Shown piece by piece: positions 26,825 through 39,089 of a stretch of 64,000 bases of DNA (its first letter is position 1; each line of letters opens with the position of its first letter). Both the position numbers and the translations under genes were made by a program. Under the pieces are notes generated by a model. The model saw only the letters and a program-made list of their open reading frames with translations, ran no database searches and was not told the DNA's origin. This stretch comes from Lagopus muta (Eukaryota > Chordata > Aves > Galliformes > Phasianidae). The stretch covers positions 11,399,469 to 11,463,468 of the forward strand of contig NC_064472.1 in assembly GCF_023343835.1 (NCBI RefSeq). The letters are read 5' to 3'.

Positions 26825-27059
26825 AGGAGCTGGGGAAGTTCAGGATAGACATTAGGTTCTTCTCCAAGAGGGTGGTCAGGTGCTGGATTGGGCTGCCTGG
26901 GGCAGTGGTTGAATCACTGTACCTGGCAGTGTTCGTAGAACATTTAGATGTGGTACTAAGTGTCATTGTTTAGTGGGACGCACTGTGGTAGGTGCGTTAG
27001 TCAGTAGTTGGACTGAATGATCTTGGAGGTCTTTTCCAACCTTGGTTATTCTGTGATTC
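26825..27059 (+). mobile_element. CR1 LINE, 3' end fragment
   Basis: It carries the sense CR1 3' region: GGGGAAGTTCAGGATAGACA, then AGAGGGTGGTCAGGTGCTGG, TGGACTGAATGATCTTGGAG, CTTTTCCAACCTTGG and the terminal TATTCTGTGATTCC octamer-like end. The open frame inside it is the degraded end of CR1 ORF2, not a host gene. Confidence 0.95.
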
Positions 27060-27255
27060 CTTAGGAAAATTTGCTCTAGTATAGATTCCTTGCTTCCCTA
27101 TAAAATCTTGCGGCTTATCTGTAATAATGTTGGTTTTATGTGTTTGCATAACTGCTGCTTTTTTTCATTTGAAAGGGATAGAGGAAAAACTTGGCTTGTT
27201 TGTGAAAGTGCATCCTCAAATTGAAAACAGTTGTGATTTCTCAAATGCAAAATTG

Positions 27256-27462
27256 CACAGAATTTCAGAATTGTAGGAGTTGGGAGGGACCTCAGGATAT
27301 CATCTAGTCCAGCCCCTGCTAAAGCAGGCCTTGTAGAGTACACTGCACAGAAGAGCATCTAGGTAGGTTTTGAATATCTTCAGAAAAGAAGGCTCTGCAG
27401 CCTGTCTGGATGTCTGTTCTCTGGATTCCTCATGGTGAAGAAGTTTTTCTTGCATGCACACA
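27256..27462 (-). mobile_element. CR1 LINE, 3' end fragment, antisense
   Basis: It starts with CACAGAATTTCAGAATTG, the reverse CR1 3' end, then GGAGGGACC-type and ATCTAGTCCAGCCCCTGCTA blocks and the antisense of the terminal coding region near GTGAAGAAGTTTTTCTTGCA. It lies about 200 bases from a sense-oriented CR1, giving a tail-to-tail pair. Confidence 0.93.
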
Positions 27463-28102
27463 GGGTTTATTACAGGAGGAGCATAAAAGTATTCTTCCGG
27501 TGATTAATCCTCTTCTTGCTTAGATGGTTCCATCTGTTATATTGTGTTGAGCTGTACTAGGATGTGTGATGCATGGTTTGCATGTTAGTTTTGAATTAGT
27601 GGTTAAATGTGTACACATAGTACTTCTACCTATTACAGTATAGTTGTAGGATAGTGAAACTTCAGTGGAATGACTCAACATCCATCTTTCTGCTTTTACC
27701 ATTTTACAAATGGCTGCCTAGATGTTAATATTAAAATAGACTGTGAGCAGAGAGGTGCTACGTGTACGAACATGTCAGATCTGCTTGTAGCAAGAGGTAG
27801 CTAGTATTATGTGACACACATTTGAGTTTTTGCTGAAGGCTCCTCCTGTTTTTCTGTGGTCATATTTAGGCTTGCTTTTAAGTTTGGAAATACAAAACAT
27901 GTCTCTTAGCCGGTTGTTAATCTTTGTTAGAGCTTGAGGGCTAAGCCCTTGAAGGGTAATATATGTGTGTAAATTCAGATTTGTCTGCCTGTGAGCTGAA
28001 TGATATCAAGTTGGAATCTTCTTCTTTTTTTTTTTTTTTTCCCCCTTAGATATTGAAGAAGAAAAAAAACAAAACAAACTTCTCAAAGGTTTCGAAGACT
28101 GA

Positions 28103-28108
28103 ATGTAA
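28103..28108 (+). promoter_or_regulatory. minimal upstream ORF (ATG TAA)
   Basis: An ATG immediately followed by TAA lies five bases before the main start codon. Its context is poor (T at -3, T at +4), whereas the main ATG has A at -3. Start-stop elements can stall initiating ribosomes and lower translation of the downstream frame. A regulatory effect here is inference. Confidence 0.5.
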
Positions 28109-28113
28109 CCAGG

Positions 28114-28149
28114 ATGAAGAGCTTAAAAGCAAAGTTCAGGAAGAGTGAC
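28114..28149 (+). CDS. RAI14: RAI14 (ankycorbin), N-terminal 12 codons
   Basis: The codons read MKSLKAKFRKSD and run straight into a GTAAGT donor. I recognise this as the N terminus of RAI14, also called ankycorbin or NORPEG, an actin-associated protein of stress fibres, junctions and the Sertoli-cell cytoskeleton, with N-terminal ankyrin repeats and a long coiled-coil region. The paralogue UACA begins similarly (MKSLKSRL), but residues 6-12 here fit RAI14 and not UACA. The start has A at -3. The rest of the protein, including all ankyrin repeats, is not in this window: I looked for the next expected exon to 64000 and did not find it, so the second intron exceeds 35 kb. The assignment rests on a short exact match plus gene structure; a transcript alignment would settle it. 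Confidence 0.85.
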
Positions 28150-29005
28150 GTAAGTATTTCTACTGAGTTTGATTGCTGGTTTCCATGCTGGAAACAAGTT
28201 CTTCACTCCCACCTTGATAAGGTTGCAAGTTAATGAATTACAGAGAGGAGCAACTTTTTCCAAGCACAAAGGCATGAGCTGAGTATTGTACATATTAGGC
28301 TGTTCTGAAATACAGCTCTATGTTGTGTAAAGTATTTCACTACCTTATTTCCTTCTTAGAATAACCAAATCAAGCATATATGCATGGGGCCTGCAAAATT
28401 TCTCTTAGATTGTACTCATGTGCAGATTGGAACTTTTCCCAGGTGCAGGATTAAGCCTAGTTATAAGGACTTTACTGCCCAATTGTACTTCAGTCTAAGT
28501 ATAAAACCATTCTTATCAGTTTGATGTTTGAGCATGTAACAAAAGGTCTCCTTATCCTGTGGCAGGTTTTTTTTTTGTCAGCAAGAGTACAAGAATCAGC
28601 TGTGCAATTAGGGCAAGATGGGGTTTATCAATCCCAATGTGACAGGAAGAGTGGATGCAAGACTTGATCAGTGAGGACAGCAGAAATAAATGTGAAACAG
28701 TAGTGGGCACATCACATGTTGCATATTGTTAAATGATAGTATCAGTAGTGACCCAAGCTTGAAGTTGAACCGTGTGATCCTTTGGGTCAGTGAGACTGCT
28801 ATTGTCCAGTTCTGTCCTTGTCTTCCTACTGCTACTCTTTCCAACACCTTGCTGTATACTCAGGTTGATGCTCATGTAACAGTGCAGTGTGCAGTCAATG
28901 AAATAAATGATTTTCAAGATCTTACATAGAATTTGTAACAAATATTCGTGAAGAATGTGATGTTTTATCTTTCAGAGCAGCAGATAAGTTGTGGAAGGAA
29001 AGGAT

Positions 29006-29040
29006 GGTTTTTTGTTTTTTTGTTTTTTTGTTTTTTTTTC
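29006..29040. repeat. T-rich (TTTTTTTG)n repeat
   Basis: Several T runs of six to nine separated by single G, about 35 bases. Low complexity only. Confidence 0.9.
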
Positions 29041-29200
29041 CTCCCCATATTACCACAGAATTCTAGAGCAGCTGTGTACGGCAATGATTCATAAGGTTGA
29101 AAAGTGGAGCTTTAGAGAGATTGGTATTTAGGAAAATCACCACACACTGCAGTCAGGAGCAGTCCAAGCTGTTCTTTGGTGCGAAGGTGGTCTTGTAGTG

Positions 29201-29234
29201 CTCTGTTCTAGTGATCTCTCTGTTCTAGTGATCC
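29201..29234. repeat. 17-bp tandem duplication
   Basis: The unit CTCTGTTCTAGTGATCT at 29201-29217 is repeated at 29218-29234 with one mismatch at the last base. Confidence 0.9.
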
Positions 29235-32200
29235 CAGCTTGTAATGCCCTTCAGTAGCTATGAAGAAGAAACAGGTGCTGTTGCAGTGTGATATGTAGAT
29301 ATGATTACCACTTACCAAGTCACTGAGCTGCAAGTTAGTATTTGTTGCTGGCTGCTGTTGTACTGGCATCCTAATTGTAGCACTGTTGGATAATCTAGTC
29401 CTTCAGATAAGCAAGAGTTCTTCCTAAAAGGACCAACTTTGTAGCCAAGCTTAATATGTCAACTAATCTTTGGGAGCAGGGCAAAACACTTAACTTTCAG
29501 GCACCTTTTACCTCTGCTGGTGACCAAGCCAACTCAGATGATGGTGCAGCATCTTGTGCTGCTTTGCAGCAAATGAACATGTCATGAGTCTTTGGTATCT
29601 CGTATAACTGAATATGCCTTTCAGTCTACAGTCGATTATTTGGTGGTCAGAGGTTGTTGCCATTGTGATGAGTAGCAGCAATCAGTGTTTCAGTTCACCT
29701 AACAGTAGTTACAACTTCCTTCAAGCATCTGCTTGAGTAATGAGAGCAGTCCCTTTGCTAATGTAGGGACATACTTGGTATTATGGAAATTAGGTGTGCC
29801 TATGTGTTAGGATGACTTCATTCACACTTTTATGCTGGTTGGCTGCACTGCTGCTCTAAAGCAAAGGCTAAGTGACATGCATATTATGCAACTAGGTCTT
29901 GCTGTAGCTGGTCTACCCACTGTTATTCAACTGTTTCTCTTACTCCTTACTCACCTGGCCTTGTCTCCTTAATCTCCACCTTTTCCCCCAACACCAGGGG
30001 AGGTCTCAAAGTAATTGCTGTTTTGGTACTACTTCTCTCTACCATCGTGAGACAAAGTTGCAAAGTTGACCACAAAAGATTTTTCAGATACCTAATGGTT
30101 AGATAGGTAGCTCTAAGAGCACAGCAGTATAAACTCAAGAGGGTCTGATTTTCTCTGTGTTGAAGCCAAACCTTAAGGGCATAATTCAAAGCAGTCAATT
30201 GGGGCTGTTGTGTGTTTTGTGCATGATAACCAAGGAAAATTATCCTTCTTTTTATTTCCATATGCTTCTCATAGTTATAATTAAGGAAGAGGAGGAGGTA
30301 GTTTTAATAGGAATTATTCTTATTTGTATCTCAATTTATAAAATGTGATAAATGCTTTCAGGATAAGAGGAAAGTCAGCAGGGATAGAGGGGCTCTTTCT
30401 CATTCTGGAAGAAGTCTTTAATGTCTTATTAGTTAGAACTGGAAATGTCTTGGCAGAGGGAATGGTACCTTTCCTTTTAGCCTTGCTTGTTTGCATTAAA
30501 TAAATAGGAAGAAGGGGAGGAGTAGGAATAAGTCTTCAAGGTATGTGTGGGAGACAGGGGTTAGTCAAACAATTCTCCAGCTGATAACATAAAACTGTAT
30601 TCTAAAATGAAGACTGAGTAGGCAAATTCAGTGATGCATTAAAATTCTCTAGGCTGTTTTGAAGTGAGTGAATTGAAAATGGGCATACCTGCTGGTATTC
30701 ATGCATGTATTAGCTGTCTCCCTGCTGCAGAGCTTTGTTGTGTGCTGTGTCTACACCATTCTTGAAGCTTTAGAAGAGCCAGCCCTGCTCCCTCTTCTAT
30801 TGTCTCTGCCTATCTGGTTTTAAGGATACCTGACTCTCAATGAGAGACTCAGTAAGTCAGTTCAGGATCATAAAGTGATGGAAAATTACTTTGTGGAGTT
30901 GGTTTTAGCTGATCTAGCTGTTTAACTCCCTGTTGTGTCTCACTGTAGGCCAGCCTTGAGAGGAATGGTGAAATTGGGGAGGAGCAGCAGTACTTTTCTT
31001 TCTGCAGCTGTTTTCATGGCTTAGCTGTGTTGTCAGATCACACCTTCAGATTTCTGGCATATAAAGCTCTGGGCTGGGCATGCTAGCAGTGGAGTTACAG
31101 AAACATGCAAATATATAGTGCTGGAAATTCTGAAATTTATCAAAATTGGTATAGTTGACGTCTGAAGGAGGGGAGCAAGGCTAATCTTCTGGCTTTGCGA
31201 TTCATGTTTTTGCTACTCAGCTTCCCTGTACCTTACCTGATTTGCTATCTCTGTGTGTGTAGGCAGCTCTGTTAACCAGGGAGACTTTTCTTTCCTTGAC
31301 ACATTTAGCTGCAGTAAAATCCTTCCTAGGGATGACTGTTGCCATGTGAATATGTGTATTTGAAGTGGAGCAGTGAGATAAATCTCTGTGCTCTATCATA
31401 AATGAATTTTTTGAAGTATGATATATCATTACAGAAGAATGTATGTAGTCTTAAAATCTGAACAGGATGCCTAATTGGAGTAAATACTGAGACTAGAAAG
31501 TAAGTAGTGAATACTTGAAATATCTGTAGACAAAATGATAGAAATTGCGCTTGCATCTTGATGAAGAATAAGGCTATTTTTCTGTCCAAGGACCTATATT
31601 TTTTCCTCTGTTTCTTCACTTGTTTGCTCCTGATTGTCAAACTAAAATCTACTGTTGGTAGCATCTAAAAGCAGACTGAATTGTTGCAAGACACCTCTTA
31701 CATGTAACACTTAGAAAAAGTGGTGTGATATGAGCAGGAGCTATCACTTGAGAACTTTCATTTATTTACAGACTATCAGTAGAATTTTGTCTGGAGGAGT
31801 AGGCTGTCTGTAGGAATATCACACATTGGAGAATACTTGTCTCTAAGGATTAAGACTGAAGTTCTTCAGTGTTTCTGCTCAGAGAAGTAGAATGTGAAAT
31901 AATCCAATTAAATCTAGTGCTACCCATCTGATTGGTCCTCATAATTGTATTTAACATTTGTGATTTTAACATCTTAAGTAATAATAGTTTGTGGCCTGAC
32001 TTCAAAAACAACTAGAATCTGCAAAAGGCAGATGAGGGTCAAGTAGATTTTCAAATGTACAAACATATCAAACCTGTCTAAACATGTTTTGTCTGTTTCT
32101 TAAATATGACAAGATGCTCATCTACATTTTTAGACACTTAAATACATTTAAGTATCTACTTTGACACTAAGATATTGAGGAACCTAAGTGATTTCCTTAA

Positions 32201-33120
32201 GTGATTTATTCTTAACTGTGTTCATAAGCCCTCAAGAAAAAAAAAGTGTGAAATTTGATTAGGGCTGGATTGATTTCACTCCTAACCTATATACATAGGA
32301 AAACAACTGAAAAGTTTTAGGACCGTATTCTGGGAATACTGAAGACCATCAGGAAATGATTTCTTTCAATTTGACAGCTGACTAATTTTCTACTTATTGC
32401 TAGGCTGTTGACTGAGCAAGAGGAAAATTAGAATTGGTATATATTTCTGAATGCTTTTAATAGTGAAAAATTAAATCATCAGAATTTCTTGAAATTTTAA
32501 AATTTGACCGTGAGATTGAGCAGAAAAATTAGCTATTGTCAGAAGCAGAGGCAAGAGAGGCTGGGATTTCCCAGTGCTAATTGCCAGCTCAAACTTCTGG
32601 CATTTCCCGAAATGCCTATTTGTTGTGCTATCTAGTGTTGGGAGGAAAAGTTTTCTTACGGAAATTTCTTCTTTTTGACCTCTAGTGTAGTGATTTTTCC
32701 ATAAATCTCAAAATAATGACACAGTTAGGTGCATTGCTGTGTAAAATCTCCCAGTCTTAATCTAGAGGTTATGCTAATTAAGGCTTGGCACTTTTTTAAT
32801 GCTTAATGTTTTAACTAGTAGATTCCTATTCAACAATTTTTGAGGTATAAAATGCTTTCTGGGGGTCTGGAACTGAAAGATTACAGTAATACATTCCACT
32901 GAAATCATTGTGTTCCCATGTGCTCTGGAGTGAGTGTGTGGGAGAACAAAATTTGGGTGGGGAAACTTTAAATGAGATTCTGCTCTATTATTTTTAAACA
33001 GTTCTTACATTCTTTTACCCTCTGAGCACTACAAGTATCCTAAAAAGGAAGATGAGATTGTTGAGAACTGCAGTATCCACCCTGTGAACATGTGCTACCT
33101 CCAGTTGAGGTAATTGTGAC

Positions 33121-33123
<3 letters not shown>

Positions 33124-33149
<26 letters not shown>
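33124..33149. repeat. poly-A tract (A26)
   Basis: An uninterrupted A26 lies about 150 bases upstream of a CR1 copy. CR1 elements do not end in poly-A, so the two are probably unrelated. No SINE or processed pseudogene was recognised upstream of the tract. Confidence 0.95.
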
Positions 33150-33151
<2 letters not shown>

Positions 33152-33301
33152 AGGCATACAGAATTCTCTCTGACTAGAAAATGGAATAGTAGTCCTTTCT
33201 GATCATTCTTCCCAGCTGTTTAGAAAATAAACTGCTGAGACTTGCTTTTGCAAGTGTAGAGCCTTGTATCTGAGCAAGAACAACCCCAGGTAAGAGTATA
33301 G

Positions 33302-33984
33302 CTTGGGATCTGACCTGTTGGAGAGCTGCATGGAGGAAAGGGACTTGGGGGTCCCAGTAGACAGGAGGCTGACCACAAGCCAGCACTGTGCCCTCCTTGC
33401 CAAGAAGGCCACTGGCATCCTGGGGTGTATTAGAAGGGGAGTAGTTAGTACATCAACAGAGGTTCTCCTCCCCCTCTACTCTGCCTTGGTGAGACTGCAT
33501 CCGGAATACTGTATTGAGTTCTGGGCCTCTCAGTTCAAGTTCAAGAAGAAAAAGGATTGTTTGAGAGAGTCCAGTGCAGAGCTACAAAGATGATTAAGGG
33601 AGTTGAGCATCTTCCTTATGAGGAGGGGCTGAGGGACCTGGGTCTCTTTAGCTTGGAGAGGAAGACACTAAGGGGTCATCGCATTAACGTTTATAAATAC
33701 GTAAAGATTGAGTGTCAGGAGGATGGAACCAGACTCTTCTCAGTGACATCCAATGGTAGAGCAAGGGACAAGCTGGAGGTTCCACATCAATATGAGAAAA
33801 AACTTCTTCCATAGTAAGGTAACAGCACCAGAACAGGTTGCCCAGGGAGGTTGTGGGGTCTCCTTCTCTGGAGACACTCAAAACCTGTGTGACCTGATCT
33901 AGTTGTTCTGGCTCTGGCAGGGGGATTGAACGACATGATCTTTCGAGGTCCCTTCCAATCCCTGACATTTTGTATTCTGTGATT
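33302..33984 (+). mobile_element. CR1 LINE, about 680 bp sense fragment
   Basis: It encodes the C-terminal part of the CR1 ORF2 polyprotein (endonuclease plus reverse transcriptase). Recognisable pieces are [13 protein letters not shown] and AKKATGILGCIRRGV-like residues, followed by the CR1 3' region (CCCAGGGAGGTTGTGGG, GATCTTTCGAGGTCCCTTCC) and the terminal TATTCTGTGAT. The reading frame is broken: two open segments at 33303-33593 and 33557-33814 join only through a frameshift near 33560. The copy is 5'-truncated and immobile. Confidence 0.96.
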
Positions 33985-35327
33985 TGTCTAGGTGTCCTGG
34001 GAGTCCACTATACAGTATGTAGGTTGAGCCTTAATTTGGGGGTTGTATAGGAAATTCTCAACCACCTCCTCTTGGAAAGATAAGTTTTATCCTTCTGTCT
34101 CTCTTGTAGTGACTCCTGCTTTTGTGTTCCTCTGTGTGGAGTTAACAGCTCAACCCTCCACCACATTTTCAGCTTGGGAACTGTTTGTCTTCATGTCTTC
34201 TGTTCTGGACAGCATACAGTTCTGCTCTAGAGAGCCTGCTCTCCCAAAGAAAGCTTGAGTGTTTGTGCAGAAAAGAATTCAAATGCACTTGAGTCCTTCT
34301 GTATACAAAGTAAAACATGCTCTCTGTTGCAGTAGGCTCAATATGAACATCTTACCATCATGTAGTGTCTTTTGACTGGGACAGAAAGAAAAGGGAATAG
34401 GTCAAGTGAGAGCTGTATTGTGTGTTAGAAATTATGGTAGAACATGATTTGGAGTTGGCTAGCTTTGAATAAACAGTTATTCCGGATTACAGTCTGGAGT
34501 GTAGTAGAAAATGTTTTAGTTGGGTTCCCAGATGAGCGTTTTCAGTCCATAGCAAAATGTCTCATCAGTTACAAATTCATAATTGCTTTGGTTCTGTTCC
34601 TTTTTCTGTTAAGTATTCATTGTTCACTCAGGTTGGGCTGATCATGTACAGTTGCAATCCTGATCACCTAGCCTCATGATGTTTTTGTATGGCAAATACC
34701 ACTGATAAATCCACTTTAGCTCTGGGGGTAAAGGAGTGTCAGATCAAATCTGCAGGACTGGCGTCACCCATCTGCTTCTCATTTCTCTGTCCTGTTGGTA
34801 CTGCATCATGCTCATCTGCGCTCTGCTTTCCACAACTGTGTTATGTATCATAATCTCTTCTGAAGTAAATGACATACATTTTCTTCACTGCTTTCCTTTT
34901 GACTTTCACCTCCACCCATGCTTGTGCCCCAGTGTTGTGGAAAAAAAATCTCCCATTATTTTTGGCCCTGGAGTCATAGCAGCACTTAGTGACATGGTGC
35001 TAGTGATTCTCCTTTAAAAATAGCAAGGGCAAAGTGTCTCCTTTCCCAGGCTACGTCTGGATCTACTGAGTCTACCTGGATCTCTCAATTTCATTTCAGG
35101 TTTCTCCCTCCTTCTCTCTCTCCTGTTTAGAGCTGGAGCAAGGGATAGAGGCTTTGAGAAAAGAAATGTTGATTGGTCTCCAATACTGATCTGCCCTGCT
35201 CATCTGGGCAGTGCATGGCCAGCTAAATGCTTTGCAGCTGTGTTCTGCTCATTTCAGGATGACTGGAATAGCCATTAAAAAGAGCATGTATAAAACCTTT
35301 GTGGAAATGAAGTGAAAAATTCCCATT

Positions 35328-35352
35328 AAAAAAAAAAAAAAAAAAAAAAAAA
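35328..35352. repeat. poly-A tract (A25)
   Basis: An uninterrupted run of 25 A in intronic DNA, not linked to an element I can name. Confidence 0.95.
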
Positions 35353-36832
35353 GGTTTCAATGGAGTAGCAATGTGCAACATTGTGTTAGAATGTGAAACT
35401 AGCCAGTTTAATTGACATTTCATTATGAACTCAAGTACCCAAACTGAGCACCATGAAGTGAGGGTGGTTAAGAAGAAGAAAGGCAAATTGTCTTTTTAAA
35501 ATGTTTTTAATTTATTGCAGCAAGGAATTTTTGCTGTGTAGAGACATGTCTTTTGTGTCACTTTAAAAAGAGCACAAAAGTTCAAAGGCTTCAGCTTGGA
35601 GGAGTTGCAAAAAAGCAATTGTTCTTTTTTTTTATTATTATTTCATTTGTTTATTTTACACAACATTGAAGTATTAAGTAAAATAAAAATAGGAATTAGC
35701 TGTCTCTATGTTCTACTGAGGTAAACTACATATATACTCTTCTTTTTTGTCATTACTTGTACCTAGTCTGATTTAACAACAAAAAATCTGCCCAGCTTTC
35801 AGTTAAAACACGTGTAAAACGATTTAATGAGTGGTCTAGTCTTCATGTCTAAGTGTTGTCTCGTGTCTTACTATGAATAAAAACATCTGTTGTGAGTAGG
35901 CACTGCAGGATTAACTAAAAGCTAAACTTCCCATACATCCTACTCTACTGAAGACTTTTGAGCCTTTTCATCCCATGCTGATATTTTAAGAGCATACAAC
36001 AAATATTATAATTTTCATCAAACCAAAGTAGGTGTACTGTTAACTTTTGTTATCACAGCTTTCAAGCCCTGTTCTTCAAAATGTTGTTCTCTTTGCTTGT
36101 TGTCAAATACTAAGCTGAGTCCACCATTAGCTGCATGTTAAGCCCATTTCTGTTTCCTTTCTTGACAAGGTTTTGCATCTCAAGTTTCAAGCCATGCCTA
36201 TCATAAACATGCATGAAGCTTAAGTGTAGAGGAGAGTGAGGGCATTAATGGCCATTCTTCCCAGGAAATAACATGTGATCAAGGACAGTTGGGCCTTTTT
36301 TTTGTTTCAAGGTTTAGATACTTCGAACAGCTGTGAGGAGGAGTTTTCTGTGGTCTGAAAGCAAATTTATTATGTGTGGTGAGGTTGATGGCTGATGTTT
36401 GTGCTTCACTTTGTTAGCTGAGGTGATTTAAAAACTTCAGAGCTATGCAGAGAGAGACACAAAGCTGGGGTGAAAGTAAGGCTTGTGGAAAGTTGTATTT
36501 TTGGTAGTGAGAAAATGCTCTGATATGACAGCACTTGTCTTATTGTTATGACAGTATATGTATACTATAACTCAGTGGTGAAAGTGTGTTATGAACAGCT
36601 ACTTAAGTTTTGTAACCAGATGACCTTTCTTAATGAGCTTTTAAAGTACTACAGACTCTTGAATATTTCACTTAATTATGAATTGATGCAGAGCTAATAA
36701 TTTACGGCCATTCATAGTTGGGTGTAATTTGCTTACGTAAATACTCAAAACCTGTCCTGGCAAGATTTCAAGCAACTGGCTCAATTGGCCCTCTATGAGC
36801 AGGGACGGCTGTCTTCCAAACTTGGCCATTTT

Positions 36833-37822
36833 CACAGAATCACAGAATCACCAAGGTTGGGAAAGACCTAAAAGATCATCCAGTCCAACCACCCACCCAT
36901 CACCAATAGTTCTCACTAGACCATGTCCCTCAACACAACATCCAAACGTTCCTTGAGCACATCCAAAGTCAGTGACTGCACCACCTCCCTGAGCAGCCCA
37001 TTCCACTACCTAACCACTCATTCAAACAAGTAGTATTTCCAGCCTAAATCTCCCAGGGTGCAGCTTGAAGCCATTCCCTCCAGTCCTATCACCAGTTACA
37101 TGAGAGAAGAGCCCAACCCCCAGCTCACTACAACCTCCCTTCAGGTAGTTATGGAGAGCAGTGAGGTCTCCCCTGAGCCTCCTCTTCTCCAGGCTGAACA
37201 ATCCCAGCTCCTTCAGCCGCTCCTCATAAGCCCTGTGCTCCAGACCCCTCACCAGCTTTGTTGCCCTCCTTTGAACCCACTCCAGGGCCTCAATGTCTTT
37301 CTTGCAGTGAAGGGCCCAAAACTGGACACAGTACTGGAGATGCTGAGTAAAGGGGGACAATCACTTCCCTGTTCCTGCTGGCAACACCGTTCCTGATGCA
37401 GGCCAGGATGCCCTTGGCCTTCTTGGCCACCTGGGCACACTGCTGGCTCCTGTTCAGCCGAGCATCAATCGATAGCCCCAGCTTTCCAGCCGCTCTGCCC
37501 CAAGCCTGCAGTGTTGCCTGGGGTTGTTGTGGCCAAAGTGCAGGACCTGGCATTTGGCCTTGCTGAACCTCATTCCACTGGCTTCAGCCCAGCTCTCCCA
37601 CCTGTCCAGATCCCTCTGTAGGACCTCGCTACCCCCAGGCCGATTGATACTTCCTGCAACTTGGTATCATCCGCACACTTACTGAGGGCGCACTCAGTGC
37701 CCTCATCCAGGTCATCAATAAAGGTGTTGAAGAGGACTGACCCCTAGGGAATGCCATCGGTGATCAGTTGCTGGCTGGATTTAACTCCATTCACCACTCT
37801 CTGGGCCTGGCCCTCCAGCCAG
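36833..37822 (-). mobile_element. CR1 LINE, about 1 kb antisense fragment
   Basis: This is the longest CR1 in the window. On the plus strand it starts with CACAGAATCACAGAATCACC, a doubled copy of the reverse 3' octamer. It then runs through GGTTGGGAAAGACCT and the antisense of the ORF2 C terminus to the region near 37822. On the minus strand the open frames at 37022-37360 and 37290-37553 carry the end of ORF2, including [18 protein letters not shown] and [14 protein letters not shown]; a frameshift near 37330 separates them. The frame is comparatively well kept, which suggests a younger insertion than most of its neighbours. Confidence 0.97.
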
Positions 37823-37962
37823 TATTTTGTGATTCTTTGTGAAGATTAGTGTCTAAAAACAACGTATTGGAAGCTTGCAATGCTCATAAAAGATACAAAG
37901 AGTAATCTTAAAAGAGGTGCTTTATTCTAAATTGTTCTCAGATGCCTTAAAAAGAAACTTGA

Positions 37963-38010
37963 GGATTAGCCCAAGGATGTCCAACCGGATTAGCCCAAGG
38001 ATGTCCAACC
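37963..38010. repeat. perfect 24-bp tandem duplication at the hAT terminus
   Basis: The unit GGATTAGCCCAAGGATGTCC plus AACC occurs at 37963-37986 and 37987-38010. It consists of eight to nine flanking bases (GATTAGCC) plus the hAT terminal sequence CAAGGATGTCCAACC, so both the end of the transposon and its adjacent base run are present twice. Confidence 0.95.
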
Positions 38011-39089
38011 TATGGGCTGCAGGCTGCATGCGGCCCAGATCTGCTTGCAGTGCAGCCCATCTGCTGCCCTGCACCACCACAGTGGCAGCTCTTCCCTGGG
38101 TGTGTCCCTATTGCTCAGCAGTAACCAACTGTCAGTTTGTGATCAGTGCTGACTGGGCTGGAACCAGGGCATGAGGAGGGTGCAACTCAGTGCTGATTCT
38201 GCCTCTCGTGGCAGTTGCACACACTCAGTTGCATCATGTCTATTAATTATATTAATAGATATTAAACATGACGTGTCCTTGAGGTGCTTGTTGAAAAGAA
38301 CACAGTGATTGCAGATGCTAGTATTTCACCTTGCTTTATGGCATTTCAGTAGAAAACAAAATCTGGGAAAAGAAAGATCTTGGGTTAAGGAAGAGAATTC
38401 AAGGAAAAATAGACAGGTGAGTACTTATTTGGTAAGACAAATAATGTGGCACCATGCTTAATTTGTAAGGAAACTGAGTCAGTCTTCAAAGATTACAATG
38501 TGAAAAGACATTATCTACAGAAACATGCTGCTAAATTTGATGTGGATTGAGGACTGCTTCACAAACATAAAATAGTGGAGCTGAAAAATTTGTCTACCAT
38601 CTCAACAGAATCCTAGAAAAAAAAAAGTTAAAACTCAAACACTCTATCACAAAAGCTAGTTATGCCATAGCAAATCTCATTGTTAAAAAATTGGGACTAT
38701 TTACATGGCTCAACTTGCCATTTTCATTAGGCGTACTGATGATAAATATAATATCACTGAAGAAATGACTGTTTTGGTGCTACTGAAAAACAGAAGTAAA
38801 TCTCCTGAAGCAGCATGTATGAAGCAGTAAAAATTACATTAAAGCAATTTTTTTTAACATTTGTCAAGATTTCTGGTGTAGCTACTGATGGTGTCCTAGC
38901 AATTGTTGGTAAGAGAGAGGGACCTAAAAATTAATAGAGGTCAAAGTAATTGCCACTGGCAACTCACTTTTGGTGAAATATCACTGTATCATATGTCAAG
39001 AAGGTTTCTATGTGAAAGTCTTAAAAATGAATAATGTCATGCAAATTGTCATTAAAACTGTGAATTTCACAAAGTCCAAGGAACTGAAT

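Larger units (their letters stand above)
17908..28049 (+). other. first intron of RAI14 (inferred)
   Basis: This is the interval between the CpG-island donor and the exon 2 acceptor. It holds the downstream half of the CpG island, a TTA microsatellite (18852-18918), a minus-strand CR1 (20254-20678), a possible tRNA-like SINE relic (20690-20790), a G21 tract (25027-25047), and two CR1 fragments (26825-27059 and 27256-27462). I found no further coding exon. It ends in a long T run, then CCCCCTTAG. Confidence 0.7.
28050..28149 (+). other. RAI14 exon 2 (5'UTR and start codon)
   Basis: The exon begins after a long pyrimidine tract ending CCCCCTTAG (AG at 28048-28049) and ends before GTAAGTATT (GT at 28150-28151), both strong splice signals. 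It is 100 bases long: 64 of leader and 36 of coding sequence, ending in phase 0. The leader is A-rich and contains an ATG-TAA start-stop element at 28103-28108. The exon is identified by the peptide it encodes. Confidence 0.87.

Noticed and set aside
33100..33302. A26 tract as the tail of a processed pseudogene or SINE
   Set aside because: No recognisable transcript-derived sequence precedes it and no flanking target duplication was evident.
37022..37553. Minus-strand frames as possible host coding exons
   Set aside because: The residues are the C-terminal region of CR1 ORF2, recurring in several other copies in the window, and the frame is shifted.
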